From positions 1 through 63,152 of the forward strand of contig JBBQNJ010000021.1 in NCBI GenBank assembly GCA_038329845.1: DNA of 63,152 bases, given 5' to 3'. Shown here piece by piece: positions 1-7,837 of the stretch. Made by a program: the position numbers and the translations under genes. Each line of letters begins with the position of its first letter. Position 1 is the stretch's first letter. The notes under the pieces were generated by a model that did no database searches, was not told the DNA's origin, and saw only the letters and a list, made by a program, of their open reading frames with translations. This stretch comes from JBBQNJ01 sp038329845 (GTDB lineage Bacteria > Planctomycetota > Phycisphaerae > Tepidisphaerales > Tepidisphaeraceae).

Positions 1-2
1 GT

Positions 3-170
3 GTGAGCGCCAAGCGAGGACGGCCGTACGGTCAGGATGCCTGGCAGCGCCAGACGGCCCGCCTGCTGGGTCTTGAGGCGACCTTCCGGCCGCAAGGTCG
101 GCCGCGGAAGCGATCCGTCCCGGCGGTCGCCGGGGCCGAAGAGGATGTTCAGGATGGAAACGAGTCTTAG
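3..170 (+). CDS. 3' end of a REP-associated tyrosine transposase (RAYT), cut by the window edge
   Basis: The frame from base 3 runs to TAG at 168-170 and gives 55 residues containing RGRPYGQDAW, then TARLLGLEATFRP and GRPRK. This GRPfG-x-xxW ... LGLExTxRPxGRPkK pattern is the conserved C-terminal tail of Y1/HUH single-strand transposases of the RAYT (COG1943) family. The catalytic HUH and Tyr motifs would lie upstream of the window and cannot be seen. RAYTs are host-kept enzymes linked to dispersed REP palindromes, and several such palindromes occur in this window. An IS4-type element begins only three bases after the stop codon. Whether the gene is intact is unknown. Confidence 0.6.
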   Translation: MSAKRGRPYGQDAWQRQTARLLGLEATFRPQGRPRKRSVPAVAGAEEDVQDGNES

Positions 171-172
171 AC

Positions 173-1734
173 CTAATGCCATCAACTTAAGCTGCCGGGC
201 TTGGCGGAGAGGGATGGCGGGAACATGATTTGTCATATAAGTAGCGGTTTTTTAGATGGTTAATTCGAGATCGCCAGCTTCGGTATTCTGTGATAAATAG
301 GGGTTGTCTTTCACTGAACCCCTTTTTCACAGGAGGCCACGGATGGTCAGCATCCAATCCATCGTCGAGCAGATCAAGAACGATCCTGCCAGCGCCCTGT
401 CGGTTTTGCCGATGCACGTCGAGCAGGTGTGCGAGCAATTGGGCGTGCCTTATCGCCATCGGATTCTGGACCCGGCCACCACGGTGGCCTTGTTCATCAA
501 ACAGATCGCCAACGGCAACAGTTCCTGCGCCCAGGTCCGGCATCTGGGCGAATGCCAGTTCACCGCCCAGGCCTATTGCGAGGCCCGGATGCGCTTGCCG
601 CTGGCGGTGCTGACGAGCCTGTCACAGCGTCTATCCGAATCGGTCCATCAAGCCCGCGAGTCGGACCCTTGGTCATCGTCGGCTCTGTTCCACGGCCATC
701 GCGTGTTCGTCGTCGATGGAACGACGTTCTGGATGCCCGACACCCCGGCGCTGCAAGCGGCGTTCGGACAGCCCGGGGCCTGCAAGCCGGGCTGCGGGTT
801 TCCCAAGGCGCATCTGTTGACCCTGTTCGACTTGAATAGCGGCATGCTTCTCGACACCGTGGCCTCGCCGATGCGCACCCACGACCTGGCCAAGGTCGGC
901 GGCCTGCACCCATGCATGCAAGAGGGCGATGTGCTTCTGGGCGACACCGCCTTCGGCTCGTACGCCCATTTTGCCCTATTATTATAGGGAAAAATGCATG
1001 GATTGATGCCGCTGCATCAGCAGCGGATCGTTGATTTTACGCCGCATCGTCCGTTCGTGCAGCCGGGGAAGGTCGATGAGTCGAGCGCGGGTCTCCCGCG
1101 CTCGCGCTGGATCGAATCACTGGGCGAGCAAGATCAGGTGGTCGAGTGGTTCAAGCCGCCCGCCCGCCCGAAGTACATGAGCCGGGAGCAGTACGCGGCG
1201 TTGCCCGAATCGATCAAGATGCGCGAGATCCGACGTCGGGTGTATCGCCCGGAATTGAATCAGTGGATCGAGTTGACGATCCCGACCACGCTGCTGGACC
1301 CCGAGGCCTATCCGGCGTCGGAACTCGTGGACCTGCGTATGCGTCGCTGGCAAGTGGAAGTCGATTTGCGGCACCTCAAGACAACGATGGGACTGGAGGT
1401 GCTCAAGTGCAAGAGCGTCGAGGGAGTGCAGAAGGAACTGACGGTGTTCGGGCTGGTGTACAATCTGATTCGCCTGCTGATGCTGGAGGCGGCGGCCCGG
1501 CAAAAAACCCCAGCCGGATCGCATCAGCTTAGCCGACGTGCTGGACTGGATCTGCGTGGCCCGGCCCGGCGATGCGATGCCGCGATTCATCGTTAACCCC
1601 CTTCGCCCGCACCGCGTCGAACCCCGGGTGAAAAAGCGCCGTCCCAAGGCCTACCCGCTGATGAACCGACCCCGGGAAACATTACGCAATTCATTGAAAA
1701 ACAAGGCACGGGCGGCTTAAGTTGATGGCATTAG
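173..1734 (+). mobile_element. IS4-family insertion sequence, decayed
   Basis: The element is bounded by near-perfect 24-bp terminal inverted repeats at 173-196 and 1711-1734 (23 of 24 positions match; both contain the core gccatcaacttaag). It is about 1.56 kb long and carries one transposase frame that fills most of it and whose stop codon lies inside the right repeat. No convincing 8-12 bp target duplication is visible in the flanks, which share only agtc, so the insertion is old or one flank has been rearranged. It sits immediately behind the RAYT stop codon. Confidence 0.85.
343..1720 (+). pseudogene. IS4-family DDE transposase, inactivated by a nonsense codon and a frameshift
   Basis: The likely start is ATG 343, six bases after AGGAGG at 331-336. 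Visible IS4 features are the first catalytic Asp in VDGTTFW, the second in LLGDTAFG, and the C-terminal box with Glu in RRWQVEVDLRHLK. Two lesions break it. First, TAG at 985-987 follows FALLL and is followed in the same frame by GKMHGL; family members normally have a Gln or similar residue here, so C-to-T in CAG is the simplest explanation. Second, a run of six A at 1502-1507 holds one base too many: the frame before it ends in unrelated residues, while the frame after it continues as KPQPDRISLADVLDWI. Programmed frameshifting is possible at an A-run but would not rescue the stop codon. Confidence 0.85.
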
Positions 1735-1836
1735 AGTCAGGAGTCTTCGCTTGCTGGGATGGACCGAAGGGGACGTAGCTCTTCATGCCGGACATGTCGC
1801 GTGGTATGCCTCCAGCCATGCCGTGCGACATGAAGG

Positions 1837-1892
1837 GTGACATCCACCTTTTCGGTGCCGGACAAGGACGGTGGATGTCACGAATGCCATTC
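1837..1892. repeat. Hairpin repeat, one of two related copies in the window
   Basis: gtgacatccacc at 1837-1848 and its exact reverse complement at 1870-1881 can form a 12-bp stem with a 21-nt loop. Bases 1870-1892 recur unchanged at 62985-63007. The left side extended to 1854 recurs inverted at 62979-62996. The stretch 1735-1989 between the IS and the tRNA holds no gene that I can support. Confidence 0.6.
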
Positions 1893-1989
1893 TTTTACCG
1901 CGCCCCCAAAAATGGGGCCGCGCCCGTGAGCGCCGCATCCGAACCGGGCACTGGTCCTAGGCGAGTTGGCCGGTAGAATGGTCACGCGT

Positions 1990-2063
1990 GGCCCCGTAGC
2001 TCAATTGGATAGAGCAACGCTTTCCTAAAGCGTAGGTTGCCCGTTCGAGCCGGGCCGGGGCTA
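1990..2063 (+). tRNA. tRNA-Arg (anticodon CCU)
   Basis: A full cloverleaf can be drawn. The acceptor stem is ggccccg (1990-1996) with cggggct (2056-2062, ending in a G-U pair) and discriminator A at 2063. The D arm contains agctcaattggatagagc. The anticodon stem is acgct/agcgt around the loop ttcctaa, which gives CCU. The T stem is gcccg (2039-2043) with cgggc (2051-2055) around ttcgagc. CCA is not encoded. No duplicated 3' end was noticed elsewhere in the window, so nothing suggests use as an attachment site. Confidence 0.95.
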
Positions 2064-2167
2064 TTTCAGCGGCATTCTCGCGGCCAAGGGTGCGAACCGG
2101 CCGGATCCGCCCGCATCCGCCCGGGCCGGTGCCGCCGAATGCGAGTGAAAATCAAAGAAAGGTCAAT

Positions 2168-3466
2168 GTGAAGAGCTTGTTCCCGGGAAATTCCGCCGTG
2201 GTGGGCTTGCAATGGGGCGACGAAGGCAAAGGCAAGATCGTCGATCTGCTCACCGAATCGGCCGACATGGTGGTGCGCTATTGCGGCGGCGCGAATGCCG
2301 GGCACACCGTGCGATTCAACGGCGAAAAATACTCCACCCACTTACTCCCGGTGGGGATTTTCCGCTCTCACATCATGAACCTGATCGGCAACGGGGTGGT
2401 CCTCGATCCCGAAGCGCTGGTCGGCGAAATCGACGAGTTCATCGGCAAGGGGTTCGCCATCTCCCCGCAAAACCTGCGCATCAGCTACAAGACCCATGTG
2501 GTCATGCCCTGGCACAAGGCCGAGGACGCCCACCGCGAATCGTCCGCCGACGCCGGGGGCATCGGCACCACCCGGCGCGGGATCGGACCCACCTATGCCG
2601 ACAAGATGCACCGCACCACCGCCATCCGCATGGCCGATCTGATCAACGAGCCGAAGCTCGAGTGCCAGATCGGCCCGATCGTCGTCGAACGAAACAAGAT
2701 ATTCAAAGTACTTTACGACGCTCCTCCCATGGATTCGAGGGCGATTTTCGAGAGTTATCGAGACTTTGGACGCCGATTGCGGCCGTTCGTCGATGACACG
2801 TCATTCGTGTTGTTGCAGTATTTGAAGGACCGCAGGCGTGTCGTCTTCGAAGGCGCCCACGCCGTGCTGCTGGATGTGGACCACGGCACCTATCCTTACG
2901 TGACCAGCAGCAATTGCTCGGCCCTGGGGCTGTTCACCGGCGCGGGATGCCCGCCCAAGGCGGTGGACAACTTCATCGGCATCATCAAGGCGTACAGCAC
3001 CCGCGTGGGCGGCGGACCGTTTCCCACCGAGCAGGCCAACAAGATCGGCGACTACATCCGCGAGCGCGGCCAGGAATACGGCACGACCACCCGCCGTCCA
3101 CGCCGCTGCGGCTGGTTCGACGCCATGGCGGTTCGCTATTCCGTGCAGCTCAATGGCATCACGGCGATCGCCCTGACGCTGCTGGATGTGCTGTCCGGGC
3201 TGGAGCACCTGCACATCTGCACCGGCTACCAGCACCGTGGTCAACGACTGGACTTCTTCCGGGCCGATATGGACACCCTGGCCGAAGTCGAGCCGATTTA
3301 CGAGACGATGCCCGGCTGGACCGGCGAGATCGGCGCCTGCCGATCGTACGAGCAGCTTCCCGAGCCGGCCCGTCGCTACGTCCAGCGGATCGAGCAGTTG
3401 ATCGATGCGCCGATACGGATGGTGAGCGTCGGTCCGGAACGCTCGGCAACCTTGATCCGCTCGTAG
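2168..3466 (+). CDS. purA: Adenylosuccinate synthetase
   Basis: Joins IMP and aspartate using GTP, the first committed step from IMP to AMP, in the cytoplasm. The N-terminal phosphate-binding segment GLQWGDEGKGKIVD, the GGANAGHT motif and the GGGPFPTE segment are all present. GTG 2168 is preferred as start: AAAGG at 2158-2162 stands five bases upstream, and the residues from VKSLFPGNSAVVGLQWGD align with the family's usual start. The resulting 432 residues match the usual length near 430. A longer reading from GTG 2090 would add a Pro/Arg-rich extension and has no better ribosome site. It lies 100 bp after tRNA-Arg and 150 bp before the rhamnose operon, probably as its own unit. Confidence 0.95.
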   Translation: MKSLFPGNSAVVGLQWGDEGKGKIVDLLTESADMVVRYCGGANAGHTVRFNGEKYSTHLLPVGIFRSHIMNLIGNGVVLDPEALVGEIDEFIGKGFAISPQNLRISYKTHVVMPWHKAEDAHRESSADAGGIGTTRRGIGPTYADKMHRTTAIRMADLINEPKLECQIGPIVVERNKIFKVLYDAPPMDSRAIFESYRDFGRRLRPFVDDTSFVLLQYLKDRRRVVFEGAHAVLLDVDHGTYPYVTSSNCSALGLFTGAGCPPKAVDNFIGIIKAYSTRVGGGPFPTEQANKIGDYIRERGQEYGTTTRRPRRCGWFDAMAVRYSVQLNGITAIALTLLDVLSGLEHLHICTGYQHRGQRLDFFRADMDTLAEVEPIYETMPGWTGEIGACRSYEQLPEPARRYVQRIEQLIDAPIRMVSVGPERSATLIRS

Positions 3467-3618
3467 CCGCCGCCTTTGCGAGCGCAAGACGCGATTTGGG
3501 ACGATCGACCCGAACAGCTTGACAGCAGCTTGACCCGATGCCGGAAAGACCCGGTGCCGGCAAGGCCCGGCGCCGGCGATGTCGCGGGGTGGTGAAATTG
3601 CCGATATGCTCTGCGACG

Positions 3619-4194
3619 ATGATGCGGGTCGTGGGAACGGATATCCCGGATGTCAAGCTGTTGTCGCCGAAGAAATTCGGCGACCCGCGGGGGTTTTTCT
3701 CCGAAGTCTACAACTGGAAGGCCTGGTCCGACGCCGGAATCGAGACGGTTTTCGTGCAGGACAACCATTCGTTGTCGGCCGAGCGCGGGGTGGTGCGCGG
3801 GCTGCATTACCAGATCCCGCCTATGGCGCAGGACAAGCTCGTTCGCGTTGTGCGCGGGGCGATCCTGGACGTGGCGGTGGATATTCGCCCCGGGTCGGCG
3901 ACGTTCGGCAAGCACGTCTCGGCGGTGCTGAGCGAATCGAACTGGCAACAGATCTTCGTTCCCCGCGGTTTCGCGCATGGGTTCGTGACCCTCGATCCGA
4001 ATACCGAAGTGGTCTACAAAGTGAGCGACTATTATTCGCCCGGGCATGAGCGCGGGATCTGCTGGGACGACCCGGACCTGGGCATCGACTGGGGCATCGA
4101 CCCGGCCCGGGCGGTCTTGTCGGATCGGGATCAGCGCCTGCCCTCGTGGGTGGCGGCGATCCAGTCGATTCAACTGCAAGGAGCAGGCGAATGA
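3619..4194 (+). CDS. rfbC: dTDP-4-dehydrorhamnose 3,5-epimerase
   Basis: Third enzyme of dTDP-L-rhamnose synthesis; it inverts C3 and C5 of the 4-keto sugar. Cupin-fold hallmarks are FGDPRGFFSE, the catalytic-His segment VRGLHYQ, FVPRGFAHGF and the Tyr-containing YKVSDYYSP. Starting at ATG 3619 (or ATG 3622) gives about 191 residues, normal for the family. The in-frame ATG at 3538 would add a basic, unconserved leader and is less likely. No strong ribosome site is visible. The stop overlaps the rfbA start in an ATGA (4191-4194), which marks an rfbC-A-B-D operon for surface polysaccharide. Confidence 0.92.
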   Translation: MMRVVGTDIPDVKLLSPKKFGDPRGFFSEVYNWKAWSDAGIETVFVQDNHSLSAERGVVRGLHYQIPPMAQDKLVRVVRGAILDVAVDIRPGSATFGKHVSAVLSESNWQQIFVPRGFAHGFVTLDPNTEVVYKVSDYYSPGHERGICWDDPDLGIDWGIDPARAVLSDRDQRLPSWVAAIQSIQLQGAGE

Positions 4195-5044
4195 AAGGGA
4201 TTTTGCTCGCCGGCGGCGCGGGAACGCGCTTGTATCCGCTGACCCGCCAGCATCAGCACCGACGATCTATTACCCGTTGTCGGTGCTGATGCTGGCGGGG
4301 ATCCGCCAGGTGCTGATCATCAGCACCCCGCGAGATCTGCCGCGAATCGAGGAATTGTTCGGCTCGGGCGAGCAACTGGGGATGCAATTTACCTACAAGG
4401 TCCAGGATGAGCCGCGCGGGATCGCCCAGGCGTTCACCCTCGGGGCCGATTTCCTCGCCGGGTCCCCGGCATGCCTGATCCTCGGGGATAATCTTTTCTA
4501 CGGCCACGAACTGACGATGATGCTCGAGTCGTCGGCGAAACTGACCGGCGGGGCAAGGGTGTTCGCCTACCAGGTGAAGGATCCCGAGCGATACGGAGTG
4601 ATCGAGTTTGACCGGCAGTTCCGGGCCTTAAGCATCGAGGAGAAACCGCGACAGCCCAAGAGCAACTGGGCCGTGACGGGGTTGTATTTCTACGACGCGC
4701 AAGTCGTCGAGATCGTCCGGCGGCTCAAGCCGTCGGCGCGGGGGGAATACGAGATCACCGATGTGAATCGGGCGTATCTCGAACAGGGACGACTCGAGGT
4801 CCAGCCGATGGGGCGCGGCGTGGCCTGGCTGGACACCGGCACCTACGACTCGCTGCTGAGCAGTTCCCAGTTTGTGCAGACACTCGAAGAGCGCCAGGGT
4901 CTGAAAATCGCGTGCATCGAGGAGATCGCGTTTCAGAAAGAGTTCATCGACGCGCGGCAGTTGACGGCATTGGCCGACCAGGCGGGCAAGAGCGAATACG
5001 GCAACTATCTCCGCCGGGTATTGCACGAGTCGCAGCAGCGCTGA
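4191..5044 (+). pseudogene. rfbA: Glucose-1-phosphate thymidylyltransferase, frameshifted by an inverted-repeat replacement
   Basis: The family enzyme makes dTDP-glucose from dTTP and glucose-1-phosphate. The reading from ATG 4191 begins correctly with MKGILLAGGAGTRLYPLT, including the nucleotide-binding loop, then becomes foreign and stops at 4287-4289. A different frame picks up at about 4259 as PTIYYPLSVLMLAGIRQVL and continues through LGDNLFYGHEL, PERYGVIEFD, EEKP, AVTGLYFYD and EYEITDVN to a normal C-terminus at 5044. The conserved stretch that usually lies between (about 14 residues containing SKQLLP and YDKP) has been replaced by shorter sequence, a net loss of about 25 bases. The replacement is the reverse complement of codons just downstream. 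Either the gene is inactive or the assembly has a fold-back error here. Confidence 0.85.
4243..4299. repeat. Perfect 21-bp inverted repeat with 15-nt loop inside rfbA
   Basis: Bases 4243-4263 are the exact reverse complement of 4279-4299. The right arm is the native rfbA coding sequence for SVLMLAG. The left arm occupies the place where SKQLLP-YDKP codons belong. The outer cccgc/gcggg and inner ccgac/gtcgg ends could be native short matches that seeded template switching. Confidence 0.9.
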
Positions 5045-5067
5045 AGAAGCGCCGGAGGGAGATGGGC

Positions 5068-6099
5068 ATGAGAACGATCCTCGTCACCGGCGCCGCCGGA
5101 TTCATCGGAAGCAATTTCGTGCGGATGCTCGCGGCGGAGAACGATCCGCCCCGGCTGGTGGCGTTCGACAAGCTCACCTACGCCGGAAACCTGGCAAACC
5201 TCGAGGGATTGATCGACGACGAGCGGGTCTTTTTCTTCAAGGGCGACATCTGCGACGCCGACGCGGTGCGATCGGCGTTGGACCGCTTCGAGGTGGACGA
5301 AGTCGTTCATTTCGCGGCCGAAAGCCATGTGGATCGCAGCATCCAGGGGTCGGGGCCGTTCGTTCAAACCAACGTGGTCGGCACGCAGGTGATGCTTGAC
5401 GCATCGCGGGCGCGACAGGTTCGCAAGTATCTCCAGGTCAGCACCGACGAGGTGTACGGTTCGCTGCCGGAGGATCGCCCGGACCTGAAGTTCACTGAAC
5501 AGACGCCCTTGCAGCCGAACTCGCCGTACAGCGCCAGCAAGGCGGCGGGAGATTGCCTGGTTCGCGGGTATTTCCACACGTTCGGCATGCCCGTGCTGAC
5601 CACACGATGCAGCAACAACTACGGACCGTGGCATTTTCCCGAGAAGCTGATCCCGCTGTTCGTCACGAACCTGATCGAGGGCCGGAAAGTCCCGCTGTAC
5701 GGCGATGGAATGAACGTGCGCGACTGGCTGCACGTCGAGGACCATTGCCGGGCGATCTGGACGGTGCTCAACGGCGGAGAAGTCGGCGAGGTGTACAACA
5801 TCGGGGGCGACAACGAGATCACCAACCGCGCGATCACCGAGACGATCCTGCGAGCGATGGGGAAAGATTGGGACGAGTCGGTGGAGTACGTGAAGGATCG
5901 CCCTGGACATGATCGTCGCTATGCGATCGACGCGAGTAAAATCAAGCGAGAACTGGGGTGGGCACCGCGGCGGCGCTTCGAGGAGGCGATCCTCACGACG
6001 ATCCAGTGGTACCGCGATCACGAACCGTGGTGGCGGGCGATCAAAAGCGGGGAATACCGCGGTTACTACGAGCGCCAGTACGGGGGGGGCGTCGCATGA
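5068..6099 (+). CDS. rfbB: dTDP-glucose 4,6-dehydratase
   Basis: NAD-dependent short-chain dehydrogenase/reductase that converts dTDP-glucose to the 4-keto-6-deoxy sugar. The Rossmann motif GAAGFIGSNF is at the N-terminus, followed by TDEVYGS and the catalytic YSASK (Tyr-xxx-Lys). GGAGG at 5054-5058 lies nine bases before ATG 5068, which favours this start over ATG 5062. The product is 343 residues, a normal length. The gene begins 23 bp after the broken rfbA and overlaps rfbD by ATGA at 6096-6099. Confidence 0.95.
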   Translation: MRTILVTGAAGFIGSNFVRMLAAENDPPRLVAFDKLTYAGNLANLEGLIDDERVFFFKGDICDADAVRSALDRFEVDEVVHFAAESHVDRSIQGSGPFVQTNVVGTQVMLDASRARQVRKYLQVSTDEVYGSLPEDRPDLKFTEQTPLQPNSPYSASKAAGDCLVRGYFHTFGMPVLTTRCSNNYGPWHFPEKLIPLFVTNLIEGRKVPLYGDGMNVRDWLHVEDHCRAIWTVLNGGEVGEVYNIGGDNEITNRAITETILRAMGKDWDESVEYVKDRPGHDRRYAIDASKIKRELGWAPRRRFEEAILTTIQWYRDHEPWWRAIKSGEYRGYYERQYGGGVA

Positions 6100-6977
6100 G
6101 CATTATGAAGTCGGTGCTGGTGGTGGGAAGCCGAGGGATGCTCGCCGGGGCGATCTTGCGGCAACTGGCGGACCGGAGAATCGATGCGCGGGGGGTGGAC
6201 CTGCCCGAGTGCGACATCACCGACGAAGCGAGCGTCGATCGAGCCTTCGATCGAGCAACGCCGAGCCTGGTGATCAATTGCGCGGCGTATACGGCGGTGG
6301 ACAAGTGCGAGGTCGAGCCGGCCGCGTGCGAGGCTGTGAACGGACGCGGGGTGGGGATTCTGGCCGAAGCCGCTACCCGGCGCGGTGCGATGATGGTGCA
6401 TTTCAGCACCGATTTTGTGTTCGACGGTGCCAGTCATCGACCTTATCGAGTGGACGATCCCCCGGCCCCGGTGAGCGCCTACGGGCGAAGCAAGCTCGCC
6501 GGCGAGCGGGCGCTGCAATCCAGTGGACTTAAGCGGTGGCTGCTGATCCGCACGGCATGGCTGTACGGGACCGGGGGGGCGAATTTCCCGCGGACAATGG
6601 TGCAGGCGGCGAAGGAGGGCAAGCCTCTGCGCGTCGTGAGCGACCAAGTGGGAGCGCCGACCTACACCGAGGACTTGGCCAGCGCCACGATCGACCTGGC
6701 GTCCGAATCGTGTTCGGGAATCTTCCATGCCACCAACCGGGGGCAAACCACCTGGTGGGAGTTCGCCGTGGCCGCGCTCAAGGCATTTGGCGTGGATCAC
6801 TCGGTCGAGCCAATTACCTCGCAGGCCTGGGCCCAGCTTCGCCCCCAAGCCGCCCGGCGGCCGAGTTACAGCGTGCTGGACCTGACCCCCCTGGAACAAT
6901 CCCTGGCCCGCCCCATGCGCCCCTGGCCAGAAGCCTTGGCCGACTTCCGCGCCGCCGTCCTCCGCGGCGGCTGGTAA
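6096..6977 (+). CDS. rfbD: dTDP-4-dehydrorhamnose reductase
   Basis: Last step of dTDP-L-rhamnose synthesis, NAD(P)H-dependent reduction at C4. The nucleotide-binding motif GSRGMLAG is at the N-terminus, with FSTDFVFDG and the YGRSKLAGE catalytic Tyr/Lys motif further on. It has 293 residues, typical for RmlD. The start overlaps the rfbB stop by four bases, so translation is probably coupled. Its 3' end faces ku, with only 13 bp between the two stop codons. Confidence 0.94.
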   Translation: MSIMKSVLVVGSRGMLAGAILRQLADRRIDARGVDLPECDITDEASVDRAFDRATPSLVINCAAYTAVDKCEVEPAACEAVNGRGVGILAEAATRRGAMMVHFSTDFVFDGASHRPYRVDDPPAPVSAYGRSKLAGERALQSSGLKRWLLIRTAWLYGTGGANFPRTMVQAAKEGKPLRVVSDQVGAPTYTEDLASATIDLASESCSGIFHATNRGQTTWWEFAVAALKAFGVDHSVEPITSQAWAQLRPQAARRPSYSVLDLTPLEQSLARPMRPWPEALADFRAAVLRGGW

Positions 6978-6990
6978 AAAGCCGGAAAGC

Positions 6991-7818
6991 TCAGGCGCTC
7001 TTGCGATGCAGGGTCTTCGCCGATCCGCGGGCGCTCTTGCCCGAGGCGAGGGATTTTCGCAGGGCCTCCATCAGGTTGATCGTCGGGGCCGCCGGCGACT
7101 CATCGTGGTCGTCGGAAGGCGAGACCGTCTTGCGGCCGCGCTTCTTCTGCTCGATCAGATTCTCCAACTGCTCGCGGTAGTCATCCTTGTAACCCGACAG
7201 GTCCAGCTCATGCGTCATCGACTCGATCAACTGACCGGCGATCTTCAGCTCCTTCTCCGGGACCTTGGCGCTGGTGGTCTTGCTCGAGAGCGTTTCCTCC
7301 AACGACAACACCTCGTCGCGGTAGTGCATCGTGTGAAGCACCAGCCCGTCATCCATCGCCCGAACCGCCGCGAGATACTGGCGGCCGCGCATGACGAACC
7401 GGGCCAGCCCCACCCGCCCGGCTTGCTTCATCGCATCGACCAGCAGGCGATAGGCCTTGTCACTTCCCTTTGACGGCGTGACAAAATAGGCGCGATCAAA
7501 GTAGATTGGATCAATCTCATCCAGTTCGACGAACTGCTCGATGTCGATCGCCTTGCCCTTTTCGGGCCGAAGGCTTTCGATCTCCTTCTCGTCCACCACG
7601 ACATATTGGTCCTTGCCCACCTCGATCCCGCGGGCGGTCTGGTCGTAATCGACCTCCTCGCCGGTTTCAGGGCAATACAGTTTTCGCTTCAGTCGGCACG
7701 AGCCGTCCTTGCTCAGCAGATGAAAGCTAACGCTTTTTTCACGCACCGCCGTTTGCATCGCGATGGGGATATTCACTAGCCCGAACGCGATCGAGCCTTG
7801 CCATATTGGACGCGACAT
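6991..7818 (-). CDS. ku: Non-homologous end-joining protein Ku
   Basis: Homodimeric ring protein that binds DNA double-strand ends and recruits LigD. The N-terminus MSRPIWQGSIAFGLVNIP and the segments ELDEIDPIYFDRAYF, KAYRLL and ALARF-like GLARFVMRGRQYL are diagnostic of bacterial Ku. It has 275 residues, standard for the bacterial form, with a basic C-terminal tail ending in KTLHRKSA. GGGAG stands eight bases before ATG 7818. It lies 19 bp downstream of ligD on the same strand, so the two form an NHEJ operon. Confidence 0.96.
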   Translation of the reverse strand: MSRPIWQGSIAFGLVNIPIAMQTAVREKSVSFHLLSKDGSCRLKRKLYCPETGEEVDYDQTARGIEVGKDQYVVVDEKEIESLRPEKGKAIDIEQFVELDEIDPIYFDRAYFVTPSKGSDKAYRLLVDAMKQAGRVGLARFVMRGRQYLAAVRAMDDGLVLHTMHYRDEVLSLEETLSSKTTSAKVPEKELKIAGQLIESMTHELDLSGYKDDYREQLENLIEQKKRGRKTVSPSDDHDESPAAPTINLMEALRKSLASGKSARGSAKTLHRKSA

Positions 7819-7837
7819 CGGTCATGCTCCCAAAGCG

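Noticed and set aside
1502..1507. Programmed ribosomal frameshift in the IS transposase
   Set aside because: The shift needed is +1 at an A6 run without a standard slippery heptamer or stem-loop, and an upstream in-frame stop already blocks translation.
4243..4299. Transcription terminator inside rfbA
   Set aside because: It is within coding sequence, has no T-run, and one arm replaces conserved codons, so a mutation or assembly artefact fits better.
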